DNA of 64,000 nucleotides from Massilia frigida (lineage in GTDB: Bacteria > Pseudomonadota > Gammaproteobacteria > Burkholderiales > Burkholderiaceae_D): assembly GCF_011682175.1 (NCBI RefSeq), contig NZ_WHJG01000039.1, positions 1-64,000 on the forward strand, in the 5' to 3' direction. How positions within the stretch are numbered: the stretch's first letter is position 1; every line of letters starts with the position of its first letter. This document shows positions 27,526-35,801 of this stretch, in pieces. Made by a program: the position numbers and the translations under genes. The notes under the pieces are model-generated. The model was not told where the DNA came from. It made no database searches and saw only the letters and a list, made by a program, of their open reading frames with translations.

Positions 27526-28059
27526 TTAACGGCCGTATCCGTATCCGTGACCGTAGCCCTGACCGTAGCCCTGACCGTAGCCGTGACCATGGCCGTGACC
27601 ATGGCCGTGACCATGGCCGTAGCCGTGATGATATCTGCGGCCACGCTCGACATACACGACCGCCGCAGTGCCGTAGTAGCGCGGAGGCGGCGCGTAATAG
27701 ACCGGAGCTGGCTGGTAGTAGCTGCGCGATTCGACATACACCGGAGCCGGTTCGCGGTAGCGGCGCTCGTAGCGGGGCTCTTCGTAGCGGGGCTCTTCGT
27801 AGCGGGTTTCATAACGCGTGTCGTAACGGTTGTCGGAGTACGCGCGGTTGTCGCGGTCGCGGGTGTGGATCGAATTGCCGACCACCGCGCCGATGACGCC
27901 ACCGACCAAGGCGCCGTTGCGCGATCCGGTGCTGTTGCCGATCGCTGCGCCGGCGACGGCGCCGATCGCCGTATTGACGCCGCGGTCGCTAGCCATTGCG
28001 GTGGAGGAGATGGCCGCTGCGGCCAGAATCACCGCACCAACAAATTTTGTGTTCAACAT
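27526..28059 (-). CDS. Gly-zipper outer-membrane-type protein with His/Gly-rich tail
   Basis: A 177-residue exported protein. Signal peptide to about residue 23 (STAMA); Gly-zipper segment (about 28-62: IGAVAGAAIGNSTGS, ALVGGVIGAVVGNSI) of the kind that packs in membranes; a charged segment with RYEEPRYEEPRYERRY repeats; a Pro/Tyr-rich part; and a C-terminal tail of repeated HG and YGQG units (about 145-177). The tail could bind divalent metals. Start 28059 follows AAGGAAACGCT. The terminator follows at once, so it is a single-gene unit. Function unknown; related Gly-zipper lipoproteins are linked to envelope stability. Confidence 0.8.
   Translation of the reverse strand: MLNTKFVGAVILAAAAISSTAMASDRGVNTAIGAVAGAAIGNSTGSRNGALVGGVIGAVVGNSIHTRDRDNRAYSDNRYDTRYETRYEEPRYEEPRYERRYREPAPVYVESRSYYQPAPVYYAPPPRYYGTAAVVYVERGRRYHHGYGHGHGHGHGHGHGYGQGYGQGYGHGYGYGR
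27528..27632. repeat. Tandem repeat encoding the His/Gly tail
   Basis: Repeats of 6 and 12 bases (units such as CCATGGCCGTGA and CCGTAGCCCTGA on the plus strand) encode the HG/YG/QG tail of the Gly-zipper protein in frame. They are prone to length change without breaking the frame. Confidence 0.8.
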
Positions 28060-28273
28060 AGCGTTTCCTTTGGCCTCAACCGAGATCGGGATGATCACGC
28101 AAGCGCTGGGGCATGACGCCACTATAGCCGTACTCCATGGGAACTCCATTGGTAATACAGAATCTTACAAATGCGCGGGTACTGTAACAACGGTCGCGTG
28201 CGATCTTTGCCCTTGCGTAAGCCGCCTGGCGCCCCATCTGACCTCGGTTACCCCTCCTTTTCCGGACTTGCCC

Positions 28274-29407
28274 ATGCCTGCGCGCGCCATCTTCATCGTC
28301 CTGGCCCTTCTGTCAATGTTGCATGTCTATATAGGCATGCGGCTGGTGCCGGCCATCGATCCCGGGCCGCTGGGCGTGGCCGTGGCGGTCGCCTTGCTGG
28401 CCGCGTCCACCCTGCTGATGCCGGCCGGCCTGCTGTCGGTGCGCTTCAAGCGCTGGCGCTGGGCCGACCAGCTGGCGTGGGCCGGAATGCTGACGATGGG
28501 CTTGTTTTCCTCGCTGCTGGTACTGACGCTGGTGCGCGACCTGGGCTTGCTGGCGCTTGGACTGGCCGGCGCCGCCGCCCCCGCCATCGTGCGTGGCACG
28601 GCCATGGCGGTGCCGCTGCTGGCGCTGGGCGTGACCCTGGTTGGCCTGGTCAATGCCCGCCGCGTGGCGCGCGTGGTCGATGTGGACGTGCCGATCGCCG
28701 GCTTGCCGGCTGCGCTGCACGGCTACTCGATCGTGCAGATATCCGACGTGCACGTGGGACCGACCATCAAGCGCGGCTATCTGAACGCCATCGTCACCAA
28801 GGTCAACGCGCTCAATCCGGACGCCATCGCCATCACGGGTGATCTGGTCGATGGCAGCGTGCGGCGCCTGCGCGCCCACACCGAGCCGCTGGCGCGCCTG
28901 TCGGCCCGCGATGGCACTTTTTTCGTCACCGGCAACCACGAATACTATTCCGGCGCCGACGAGTGGATCGCCGAGATGCGCCGCCTTGGCCTGACGGTGC
29001 TGATGAACGAGCACGTGGTGTGCGAGCGTGGCGACGCCGCCCTGATGATCGCCGGCGTGACCGACTTCACGGCGCACCATTTCGACGAATCGCACCGCAG
29101 CAATCCGCGCGCGGCGGCGGCCGGCGCGCCGGACCACGTGACCGTGCGCATCCTGCTGGCACACCAGCCGCGCAGCGCCCCTGCCGCGGCGGACGCCGGC
29201 TTTCACTTGCAGCTCTCGGGCCACACGCACGGCGGCCAGTTCTTCCCGTGGAACCTGTTCGTGCCCTTGCAGCAGCCGTTCACGGCGGGCCTGAACCGCA
29301 TGCGCGAGCTGTGGGTCTACACCAGCCGCGGCACCGGCTACTGGGGCCCGCCCAAGCGCTTCGGCGCGCCGTCCGAGATCACGCGCGTGCGCCTGGTTGC
29401 GGCGTGA
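28274..29407 (+). CDS. Membrane-anchored metallophosphoesterase
   Basis: A 377-residue protein with about four N-terminal transmembrane helices (residues 1-125) and a calcineurin-type metallophosphoesterase domain. The metal motifs appear in order: ISDVHVG (about 157-163), GDLVDG, GNHEYY, LAHQP and SGHTHGG. This arrangement resembles the YkuE/YaeI group, some of which act on lipid-linked pyrophosphates. Start 28274 begins the first helix. The gene ends 75 bases before tRNA-Pro and no operon partner is seen. Confidence 0.9.
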   Translation: MPARAIFIVLALLSMLHVYIGMRLVPAIDPGPLGVAVAVALLAASTLLMPAGLLSVRFKRWRWADQLAWAGMLTMGLFSSLLVLTLVRDLGLLALGLAGAAAPAIVRGTAMAVPLLALGVTLVGLVNARRVARVVDVDVPIAGLPAALHGYSIVQISDVHVGPTIKRGYLNAIVTKVNALNPDAIAITGDLVDGSVRRLRAHTEPLARLSARDGTFFVTGNHEYYSGADEWIAEMRRLGLTVLMNEHVVCERGDAALMIAGVTDFTAHHFDESHRSNPRAAAAGAPDHVTVRILLAHQPRSAPAAADAGFHLQLSGHTHGGQFFPWNLFVPLQQPFTAGLNRMRELWVYTSRGTGYWGPPKRFGAPSEITRVRLVAA

Positions 29408-29443
29408 GGGACGGCGGCCGGCCGAATTAAATGGCGGCGGCCC

Positions 29444-29473
29444 TTGACCGTCACCCGCCGCTGCCAGTATGAT
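29444..29473 (+). promoter_or_regulatory. Sigma-70 promoter of tRNA-Pro
   Basis: TTGACC at 29444-29449 and TATGAT at 29468-29473, 18-base spacing, placed so that transcription would begin just before the tRNA at 29483. Confidence 0.7.
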
Positions 29474-29482
29474 TCGGGTCAG

Positions 29483-29559
29483 CGGAGTGTGGCGCAGTCC
29501 GGTAGCGCACCTGGTTTGGGACCAGGGGGTCCAAGGTTCGAATCCTTGTACTCCGACCA
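29483..29559 (+). tRNA. tRNA-Pro (UGG)
   Basis: A 77-base cloverleaf with encoded CCA. The acceptor arm pairs CGGAGTG with TACTCCG (one G-U pair). The anticodon stem CCTGG/CCAGG encloses TTTGGGA, giving anticodon UGG at 29517-29519 (reads CCA). The T arm contains GGTTCGAATCC. It has its own promoter upstream and a terminator downstream. Confidence 0.97.
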
Positions 29560-29568
29560 GCATGATTG

Positions 29569-29598
29569 AAAAAGCCGACAAGATATTGTCGGCTTTTT
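29569..29598 (+). terminator. Terminator of tRNA-Pro
   Basis: AAAAAGCCGACA (29569-29580) pairs perfectly with TGTCGGCTTTTT (29587-29598), ending in T5. It lies 10 bases after the tRNA. Confidence 0.9.
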
Positions 29599-29604
29599 CG
29601 CATT

Positions 29605-30285
29605 CAAGCCTTGCATGCGCGGAGCGGTTCAAGGAACTGGACGCCGACAAGCGCGTCTGGTGGGACAAGGATGGCAATAACATCCCGGCGCAGAAGCGCT
29701 TTCTGAGCGAGGTCAAGCAAGGTGTGGTACCGCAGACCTTGTGGACTTACGAGGCCGTCGGGCACACGCAAGACGCAAAAAAGCAGCTCAACGAGATCTT
29801 GCCGAAGGATCGTCACGAGGATGTCTTCTCGACCCCCAAGCCGCTGCAATTGATGGACCGGATCTTGCGATTGGCCACCAATCCCGGCGACCTGGTCGTG
29901 GATTTTTTCGCCGGGTTCGGTACGCTCGCGCAAGCGATCCTGCAGCTCAACAAGGAAGGGAAGGGCGATCGGCGCTCTATTCTCGCATCGAATGCCGAGG
30001 CGACCGACGCCGAGCCCGAGAAGAACTTATGCCGCGACGTGTGCGCCACCCGGGTGCGCCGCGCGGCGCAAGGATATGCGTCCAGCAAGGACCAGCAGAT
30101 CGACGGCTTGGGCGGTGGCTTCGCCTACGCCCGCGCGCGCCAGATTCCCGCCCACCGGCGCGATCGTCTACACCTGGACCCCGGCGGCACTGGCGGGAAT
30201 GGTCAATGAAAACAATCTGCGAGAAGTTCCGGCAGACCTGACGCGTGGCTTCCGGTTCGGCAAACTGGGAGGAGAGCAAGCGTGA
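29605..30285 (+). pseudogene. Remnant of a type III restriction-modification methyltransferase (mod)
   Basis: The frame beginning just after the tRNA terminator encodes the C-terminal half of a type III Mod enzyme: AQKRFLSEVKQGVVPQTLWTYEAVGHTQDAKK, then TPKPLQLMDRILRLA and the AdoMet-binding DFFAGFGTLAQAIL (DxFxGxGT in intact enzymes), each seen as short blocks. The N-terminal half with the DPPY-type motif is absent. Around 30090-30170 the frame shifts: GLGGGFAYARA continues in a different frame as PTGAIVYTWTPAALAG and ends at 30285. A 5'-truncated, frameshifted mod gene directly after a tRNA suggests debris of an integrated island. Confidence 0.75.
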
Positions 30286-30449
30286 GCCGTATCGATCCGA
30301 TGGTGTTTCAAGAGCGGCACATCAGCGCGATCGTGGCGCGCTTCCAGAATTTGCGCGATGACTACAAGCGCCTCGCCAATCCGAAAGAACTCGGCAAGCT
30401 TCGCAAGCAGTCGGCCGCGGGCAGCGTCGGCCCACCGCGCATGTCTTGA
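30282..30449 (+). pseudogene. N-terminal fragment of a type III restriction subunit (res)
   Basis: A GTG start at 30282 overlaps the stop of the mod remnant by 4 bases (GTGA), the usual mod-res junction. It encodes about 55 residues (MSRIDPMVFQERHISAIVARFQNLRDDY), resembling the extreme N-terminus of Res helicase/nuclease proteins (FQERxxxAxxxRF). The frame then ends before any helicase motif, so the restriction subunit is deleted. The res assignment is inferred from position and this short match. Confidence 0.5.
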
Positions 30450-30848
30450 ATTACGGTTATGTGTTCCTGGCAAACCGCGAAAGCCACGAAGGCTTGAAAG
30501 AGGCCGCCGCCGTCATCAACAAGCTGAAGGAGCATACGGCGCATGTCATGCCCGAAACGGTCGTTACCATCACGGCGGACTCGTCGTTTGTGCAGCTTGT
30601 AAAAACCGGGCAAACGGCGGCCATTTTCCCTGATGGGCCGCAGCGCAAGGACGCCGCGCCGCTATGGCGGGAACCACGTCCTTGTTTTCCGGCGCGCCGA
30701 CGAGCAACTCGTCGATGACGGGCTGTCCGCGGCAGGGCGCCTGCGATACGAGTAAGCGCTACGGCGTCCGGACGACTACGGATCGCCATCACTCCGGCAC
30801 GCTTGCCGCAAATGCGCTATCGTTGGAATCCTTCCGCCCTTTTCCAGG
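30450..30848. other. Degenerate region downstream of the RM remnants
   Basis: About 400 bases with no supportable gene. A frame from TTG 30446 (NYGYVFLANRESHEGLKEAA, then HVMPETVVTI) has coding-like composition to about 30630 but matches nothing I know and then degrades. It is probably further island debris. The last 40 bases before 30849 may hold the promoter or leader of the M28 peptidase gene. Confidence 0.45.
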
Positions 30849-32294
30849 ATGTCACGCATGTCACGCACGTTCCACCAGCCTGTGTTGTCCCTTCTCGCCG
30901 CCAGCCTGTTCAGTGGCGGCGCGTTCGCCGCCGCCCCCGGCAACGACCCCGCCGCCCTGGCGAAAATCCGCGACACCGCGCTCGAAAGCGGCTGGGCCTA
31001 CGAGCGCCTGGCCGACATGACGGATCTGATCGGGCCGCGCCTGTCCGGATCGGCCGGCGCCGCCGCCGCCGTCACCCAGGTGGCCGACGCCATGCGCAAG
31101 CTGGGCGCCACGGTGACGCTGCAACCGGTCAAGGTGCCGCACTGGGTGCGGGGCGAAGAAAAGGGCGAGCTGGTGGACTACCGCGGCCGGCCGTCCGGCG
31201 TGACCCAGCGCGTGGTGCTCACCGCTTTGGGCGGTTCATCGGCCACCCCGGCGGCGGGGCTGGTGGCGAGCGTGATCGTGGTGCGCAGCTTCGATGAACT
31301 CAAGGCGCGCAGCGCCGAGGTGAAAGGCCGCATCGTGCTGTTCGACGTGGCCTTCGACCAGGGCATGGCCGATCGCGGCCAGGCCTCGCAAGCCTACCGC
31401 CAGGGCTCGAAATACCGGGTCGGCGGCCCGCGCATGGCCGCTGAAATGGGTGCGGCGGCGGCGCTGGTGCGCTCGGTCGGCGGCGCCGACTTCCGCCTGC
31501 CGCATACCGGCAACAGCGGCATGAAGGATGGCGCGCGCATTCCGGCCGCCGCCGTCAGCGCCGAAGACGCCATGCTGATGGTGCGCCTGGCCGCGCGCGG
31601 TCCGCTCAGCATGCGCCTGACGCTCACCCCGCAGATCCTGCCAGACGCCGACAGTTTCAACGTCATCGCCGACTGGCCCGGCACCGACAAGGCCGACGAA
31701 ATCGTGGTCGTCTCCGGCCACCTCGATTCCTGGGACCTGGCCACCGGCGCCAATGACGACGGCACCGGCGTGGCCAGCGCGATGGGGGTGATCGAGACGC
31801 TGAAAAAGCTCGACTACCGGCCGCGCCGCACGATCCGCGTAATCGCCTGGGCCAACGAAGAAAACGGCGGACGCGGGGCGCAAGCGTATTTCGAGGCGAA
31901 CAAGGCGGCGCTCGGCAAGCAGATTGCCGCGATCGAGAGCGACAGCGGGGCGGGGCGTCCGTTCGGCCTGCGCGCCAGCGTGACGGCGCGCGATGCGGCG
32001 CAGTTCGCGCCCTTGCAAGCCGCGCTCGAACCGATGGGCGCCGGCGCCTTCCAGCGTGTCGATGTCATGGGGTCGGGCGACCTAAACGAACTCGAACAGG
32101 CCGGCGTGCCGAGTTTTACGCCGCTGCTCGACACCTCGGACTACTTCCATTACCACCATTCGGCCGCCGATACGCTCGACAAGGTCAATCCGGCCAACCT
32201 GCGCCGCCACGTGGCGCTGATGGCCGCCACCAGCTGGTTCCTGGCCAATACCGACAAGCCGGTGGCGCGCTGGGTCGACGCCACCAAAGAGTGA
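30849..32294 (+). CDS. Secreted M28-family zinc aminopeptidase/carboxypeptidase
   Basis: A 481-residue exported metallopeptidase. Signal peptide to about residue 28 (SGGAFAAA); a PA-like insert around 130-260; and the M28 catalytic part with two-zinc ligands in GHLDSWD (about 290-296), GANDDGTG, ANEENGG (catalytic Glu pair), ESDSG and YHHSAADT. This set matches M28 aminopeptidases and glutamate-carboxypeptidase-like enzymes acting on peptides in the periplasm or outside. A second ATG lies 3 codons in. Single-gene unit; the next gene is convergent. Confidence 0.92.
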   Translation: MSRMSRTFHQPVLSLLAASLFSGGAFAAAPGNDPAALAKIRDTALESGWAYERLADMTDLIGPRLSGSAGAAAAVTQVADAMRKLGATVTLQPVKVPHWVRGEEKGELVDYRGRPSGVTQRVVLTALGGSSATPAAGLVASVIVVRSFDELKARSAEVKGRIVLFDVAFDQGMADRGQASQAYRQGSKYRVGGPRMAAEMGAAAALVRSVGGADFRLPHTGNSGMKDGARIPAAAVSAEDAMLMVRLAARGPLSMRLTLTPQILPDADSFNVIADWPGTDKADEIVVVSGHLDSWDLATGANDDGTGVASAMGVIETLKKLDYRPRRTIRVIAWANEENGGRGAQAYFEANKAALGKQIAAIESDSGAGRPFGLRASVTARDAAQFAPLQAALEPMGAGAFQRVDVMGSGDLNELEQAGVPSFTPLLDTSDYFHYHHSAADTLDKVNPANLRRHVALMAATSWFLANTDKPVARWVDATKE

Positions 32295-32301
32295 AACCGG
32301 C

Positions 32302-33168
32302 TCAGAACGCGTTGAGCGGAATCTTCAGGTAGCGCACGCCGTTCGCTTCGGGTGGCGGCAGTTCGCCGGCCTGCAAGTTGACCTGGATCGCGGGCAGGAT
32401 CAGGGTCGGCATGGCGAGCGTGGCGTCGCGCGCGCTGCGCATGGCGACGAAATCGGCCTCGCTTACGCCATCGCGCACGTGGATATTGTGTGCGCGCTGC
32501 GCGGCCACGGTGGTCTGCCACGCCGGTGCGCGGCCGTCGGGCGGATAGTCGTGGCACATGAACAGGCGCGTGGCGGGCGCCAGCGCGAGGAGGCGCCGCG
32601 CCGACCGGTATAGCTGCGCCGCGCTGCCGCCGGGGAAGTCGCAGCGCGCGGTGCCCACATCCGGCATGAACAAGGTATCGCCGACGAAGACGGCATCGCC
32701 AATCGCGTACGCCATGTCGGCCGGCGTGTGGCCCGGCACGTGCAGCGCGCGCGCTTGCAGTTCGCCGATGGCGAACGGTTCGTCGGGCTCGAACAGATGG
32801 TTAAACCGGGTGGCCCCGCCCGGATCGGCGAACAGCGCGGAAAACGCACGCTGCACGGTGCGGATGCCGGCGCCGATGCCGGTGCGCCCGCCCAGTTGCG
32901 CGGCCAGGTAGGGCGCCGCCGACAGGTGGTCGGCATGGGCGTGGGTTTCGAGCAGCCAGGCGACGCTGAGCGCATTGGCGCGCACGAAATCGATGACGCG
33001 GTCGGCCGATGCGGTGGCGGTGCGGCCCGAGCACGCATCGAAATCGAGCACCGGGTCGATGATCGCGCAGGGCGTGCCCGGGCCGGCGAACACCACGTAG
33101 GTGATGGTGGCGGTGGCGTCGTCGAAAAAGGCCTGGATCTGTGCTTGCATGGAGAAGGCGGCTGTCAT
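32302..33168 (-). CDS. Persulfide-dioxygenase-like metallo-beta-lactamase-fold hydrolase
   Basis: A 288-residue glyoxalase-II-type protein. The metal motif THAHADHL (H76, H78, D80, H81) is followed by HVPGHTPADMAY, VGDTLFMPDVGTARCDFPGG and LFMCHDYPPDGR. The segments DVGTARCDFPGG and CHDYPP are hallmarks of the ETHE1/persulfide-dioxygenase and Blh branch, which use mononuclear iron to oxidise persulfides. Start 33168 (MTAAFSM) is preferred over an internal ATG at 33150. A terminator for the next minus-strand gene lies just upstream, so this gene is transcribed alone. Confidence 0.87.
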   Translation of the reverse strand: MTAAFSMQAQIQAFFDDATATITYVVFAGPGTPCAIIDPVLDFDACSGRTATASADRVIDFVRANALSVAWLLETHAHADHLSAAPYLAAQLGGRTGIGAGIRTVQRAFSALFADPGGATRFNHLFEPDEPFAIGELQARALHVPGHTPADMAYAIGDAVFVGDTLFMPDVGTARCDFPGGSAAQLYRSARRLLALAPATRLFMCHDYPPDGRAPAWQTTVAAQRAHNIHVRDGVSEADFVAMRSARDATLAMPTLILPAIQVNLQAGELPPPEANGVRYLKIPLNAF

Positions 33169-33197
33169 GGATGCCTGATTATATTCCCACGGCACGT

Positions 33198-33234
33198 AAA
33201 AAAGCCCGGCGCTTCCTTTCGGAACTGGCCGGGC
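33198..33234 (-). terminator. Rho-independent terminator
   Basis: On the minus strand GCCCGGC (33228-33234) pairs with GCCGGGC (33204-33210) and is followed by T6, 20 bases past the small membrane protein gene at 33254-33445. Confidence 0.8.
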
Positions 33235-33253
33235 CGGTTGCGCTGTGGCGCGA

Positions 33254-33445
33254 CTAAAAATTCAGTCGCGGCAGGTAGTTACCCGGGATGATGCCGAAAA
33301 CCGACAGGACGATCAGGATCAGGAGAATGATGAACAGCACGCGGACGATCTGCGCCACAGGCGCCGGCAGTGGCAGCATGCTGACGAGCCACCAGATCAG
33401 TCCGAAGACGACCAGGTAAACGATGAGGCTGATGAGGATATTCAT
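33254..33445 (-). CDS. Small two-span membrane protein (Thivi_2564-like)
   Basis: A 63-residue protein that is nearly all membrane: a first span at about 2-24 (ISLIVYLVVFGLIWWLVSML), a short Pro loop, and a second span at about 31-53 (IVRVLFIILLILIVLSVFG), ending NYLPRLNF. Size and pattern match the Thivi_2564 family of small membrane proteins, whose function is unknown. ATG 33445 was chosen because upstream codons are not hydrophobic and it lies behind a purine-rich stretch. It has its own terminator. Confidence 0.8.
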   Translation of the reverse strand: MNILISLIVYLVVFGLIWWLVSMLPLPAPVAQIVRVLFIILLILIVLSVFGIIPGNYLPRLNF

Positions 33446-33580
33446 GATGGTTTCCAATACGGCTGTTGTTATATAAGTAGTGCTTCGGAGTAGACAGAAC
33501 GGACGATATCGGAAAAGCATCGGTCGATCCGTTCGGTAGGGCACATAGCGCATGCTTGCATGACGCCGGCGTGGCTGCTG

Positions 33581-33952
33581 TCAATCGATAAGCAGGCGGC
33601 GGATGGCGCGTGCCCGGCCGCGAAATGGCCGGCCGTACATGGTCTGGATGCCGCTGGTGAAATTTTGTCCCCACACCAGGTGCGCGCGCGGCAACTGCAT
33701 TTCGCATGACCAATACCACATGCGCTGGAAATGCTCGCGCAGGTTGGCGTACAGCAGCGCCAGCTCGCGCCGGGTTGGCAATTCGCCCCCGCATTGCGCC
33801 GCCCAGTCGCACGCAAGTCCCCACGGAACCTCTTCTAGCTCGTCCGGCAGCAACACCAGATGGTGGTCCCGGCAGTTGTTCTTTCCAAGAATCAGACCGG
33901 CATAGAGCTCGCCAGTGGGCAGGGTGTGTTTGACACTCGTATAGTCGCGCAT
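33581..33952 (-). CDS. DUF1566-like small protein
   Basis: A 123-residue cytoplasmic protein. The stretch WGLACDWAAQCGGELPTRRE, LALLYAN, and later WYWSCEMQ resembles the DUF1566/Lcl-like domain, in which W..A..YC....LPT..EL..L and YWSS are conserved. This domain is common in phage tail-fibre-like and secreted bacterial proteins; here it stands alone without signal peptide. Start 33952 follows CGGAGAACCC. No partner genes are evident. Confidence 0.7.
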   Translation of the reverse strand: MRDYTSVKHTLPTGELYAGLILGKNNCRDHHLVLLPDELEEVPWGLACDWAAQCGGELPTRRELALLYANLREHFQRMWYWSCEMQLPRAHLVWGQNFTSGIQTMYGRPFRGRARAIRRLLID

Positions 33953-34148
33953 GGGTTCTCCGTCAGTTTACATGTCTTGCTTAGAGCGGCCGGACGAAGC
34001 CAAGTTGCACTTAAGTGTTTGATTTCTATATGGGAATTAGAAGTGCGGTTCTTATACTTGACAAAAATTTTCCTGTCAAACAGTTGAACCTAAACATTTG
34101 ATCGGGCTCAAACCTTACTCATTCACGTCACAAGGTAAGGAACCTGTA

Positions 34149-35645
34149 ATGAATAAATTTGTCACTTTTGCTTCGGACATCCGTGTCGGTACGTTGCTGT
34201 GCAGTAGCATGACGGTCTTGCTGACCGCGTGCGGCGGTGGTGCCGACGAGCAGGGCTTGTCCCAGGCTAAGCAGCAAACGCAGACGGCCGGCTATATCGT
34301 CAGCACCGAAACGACCGCTGCCGCCACGGCGCCGGTCGATGCGCTGATGGCGACCCGCGCCGCCGGCGACCAGGCCGAACCCGCCGCCGTTGCTCCGCAG
34401 GACACTGGTGCCGATACCGCGAGCAGCAGCGCAACGATCTACACCGAGAAAGATTTCGCCCTGACCGGCTATGGCGCCGGCGACGCCATGCCAGCCCGGA
34501 CCGGCGCGATGGCGTACGGCGCCAGCGATGCCGCCGCCCTGGCCGCCGCCACGGCCACCACCGCCACCGCCGCCGGCGCGCAAGGAGCGGCGCAGGCGGC
34601 ACCCGTCATTCCATCGACCACCTACACGTTGTACGTGGCACCGAACGGCAACGATCGTAACGCGGGCAGCGCCTCCGCGCCGTTCAAGACGCTGGCGCGC
34701 GCGGCGAAAGCGGCTAAAGCAAGCACCACCGTGTTCGTGGCGCCCGGCACCTATCCGGGTGGCATCAAGACCAACGTCAGCGGCTCCGCGAATGGACGTA
34801 TCTATTTCGTGTCGACCACGAAGTGGGGCGCCAAGATCGTGGCTGCCGGTTCCAGCGGCAAGACCGGCTGGGATAACCGGGGCAGCTATGTGGACATCGT
34901 CGGCTTTCACGTCGACGGCAGTGGCGGCAAGTGGACCGGGGGCATCTACAACGGCGGCTCCTACGACATGATCCGCGCCAATTACGTGCATCACATCGCC
35001 AAGGGCGTCAGCTGCACCAGCGCCGGCGGCTCGGCCATCGGCGTGGACAGCTACTACAAGGGCGTCAAGTCGGACGTGATCGGCAACCTCGTGCACGACA
35101 TCGGCCCCGCCGGCTGCCGCTTTGTGCAGGGTATTTACGTCAGCACCTCGGGCAGCGTGAAGAACAACGTGGTGTACCGCGTGGCGGAAGGGGCGATCCA
35201 CCTGTGGCACGATGCCAACCACGTGATCATCACCAACAACACGGTGACGACCTCGAACACCGGCATCATCGTCGGCGGCGGCGACTTCTATCACACCAGG
35301 GGACCGAACGATTTCACTGCGGTGTACAGCAACATCGTGTACGACAACAAGATGGGCGTGTCGGAGCAGGGCAAGACCGGTAAGAACAATACCTACCGCA
35401 ACAACCTGGTGTTCCAGAACTCGACCTATAACTGGAAACTCAACAATGGCTTGAAACATACCGAGACGGTCACCTCCGATCCCTTGTTCGTGGCGTACGC
35501 GCGGACCGGCACGCCGGACCTGCGCCTGAGCAGCAGCTCGCCTGCGATCGGACGCGGTACGCCGACCGAGGCGCTCGACTACGACTTCCTGGAAAATCCG
35601 CGCAATGCGACCACCGGTTTCGACATCGGCGCCTATCAGCACTAA
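34149..35645 (+). CDS. Right-handed beta-helix lipoprotein
   Basis: A 498-residue probable lipoprotein: signal with lipobox LTAC (C28) followed by GGGADEQ. Residues 60-155 are low-complexity Ala/Thr/Gly sequence, probably a surface linker. From about 157 the pattern TLYVAPNGNDRNAGSASAPF starts a DUF1565/parallel beta-helix domain, with repeated rungs such as SVKNNVVYRVAEGAIH and ANHVIITNNTVTTSNTGI. Such domains usually bind or cleave acidic polysaccharides (lyase-like), but no catalytic residues can be named. Start 34149 follows AAGGAAC. The preceding 190 bases are AT-rich and may hold its promoter. Confidence 0.82.
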   Translation: MNKFVTFASDIRVGTLLCSSMTVLLTACGGGADEQGLSQAKQQTQTAGYIVSTETTAAATAPVDALMATRAAGDQAEPAAVAPQDTGADTASSSATIYTEKDFALTGYGAGDAMPARTGAMAYGASDAAALAAATATTATAAGAQGAAQAAPVIPSTTYTLYVAPNGNDRNAGSASAPFKTLARAAKAAKASTTVFVAPGTYPGGIKTNVSGSANGRIYFVSTTKWGAKIVAAGSSGKTGWDNRGSYVDIVGFHVDGSGGKWTGGIYNGGSYDMIRANYVHHIAKGVSCTSAGGSAIGVDSYYKGVKSDVIGNLVHDIGPAGCRFVQGIYVSTSGSVKNNVVYRVAEGAIHLWHDANHVIITNNTVTTSNTGIIVGGGDFYHTRGPNDFTAVYSNIVYDNKMGVSEQGKTGKNNTYRNNLVFQNSTYNWKLNNGLKHTETVTSDPLFVAYARTGTPDLRLSSSSPAIGRGTPTEALDYDFLENPRNATTGFDIGAYQH

Positions 35646-35801
35646 ACAGCGGTAAAACAGCGGTAAACTTCCCCGATGCCACCGGCCTGTCATGGCCGGC
35701 GCATGTCAATACGCCACGTCCGGTATCCAAGCCGGGCGTGCGCTTCGCGCAGCGATCCGGTACGATGAAGGGCGAACCCCCATTGTTGAAGGAGATCCCC
35801 G

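Noticed and set aside
29469-29604. An apparent gene start upstream of and through tRNA-Pro
   Set aside because: The first residues are translation of the tRNA and its terminator; only the part after about 29605 shows methyltransferase similarity.
34128-35693. A 521-codon minus-strand frame opposite the beta-helix lipoprotein
   Set aside because: Val/Ala/Asp/His-rich antisense composition without motifs; the plus strand has a lipobox and beta-helix pattern.
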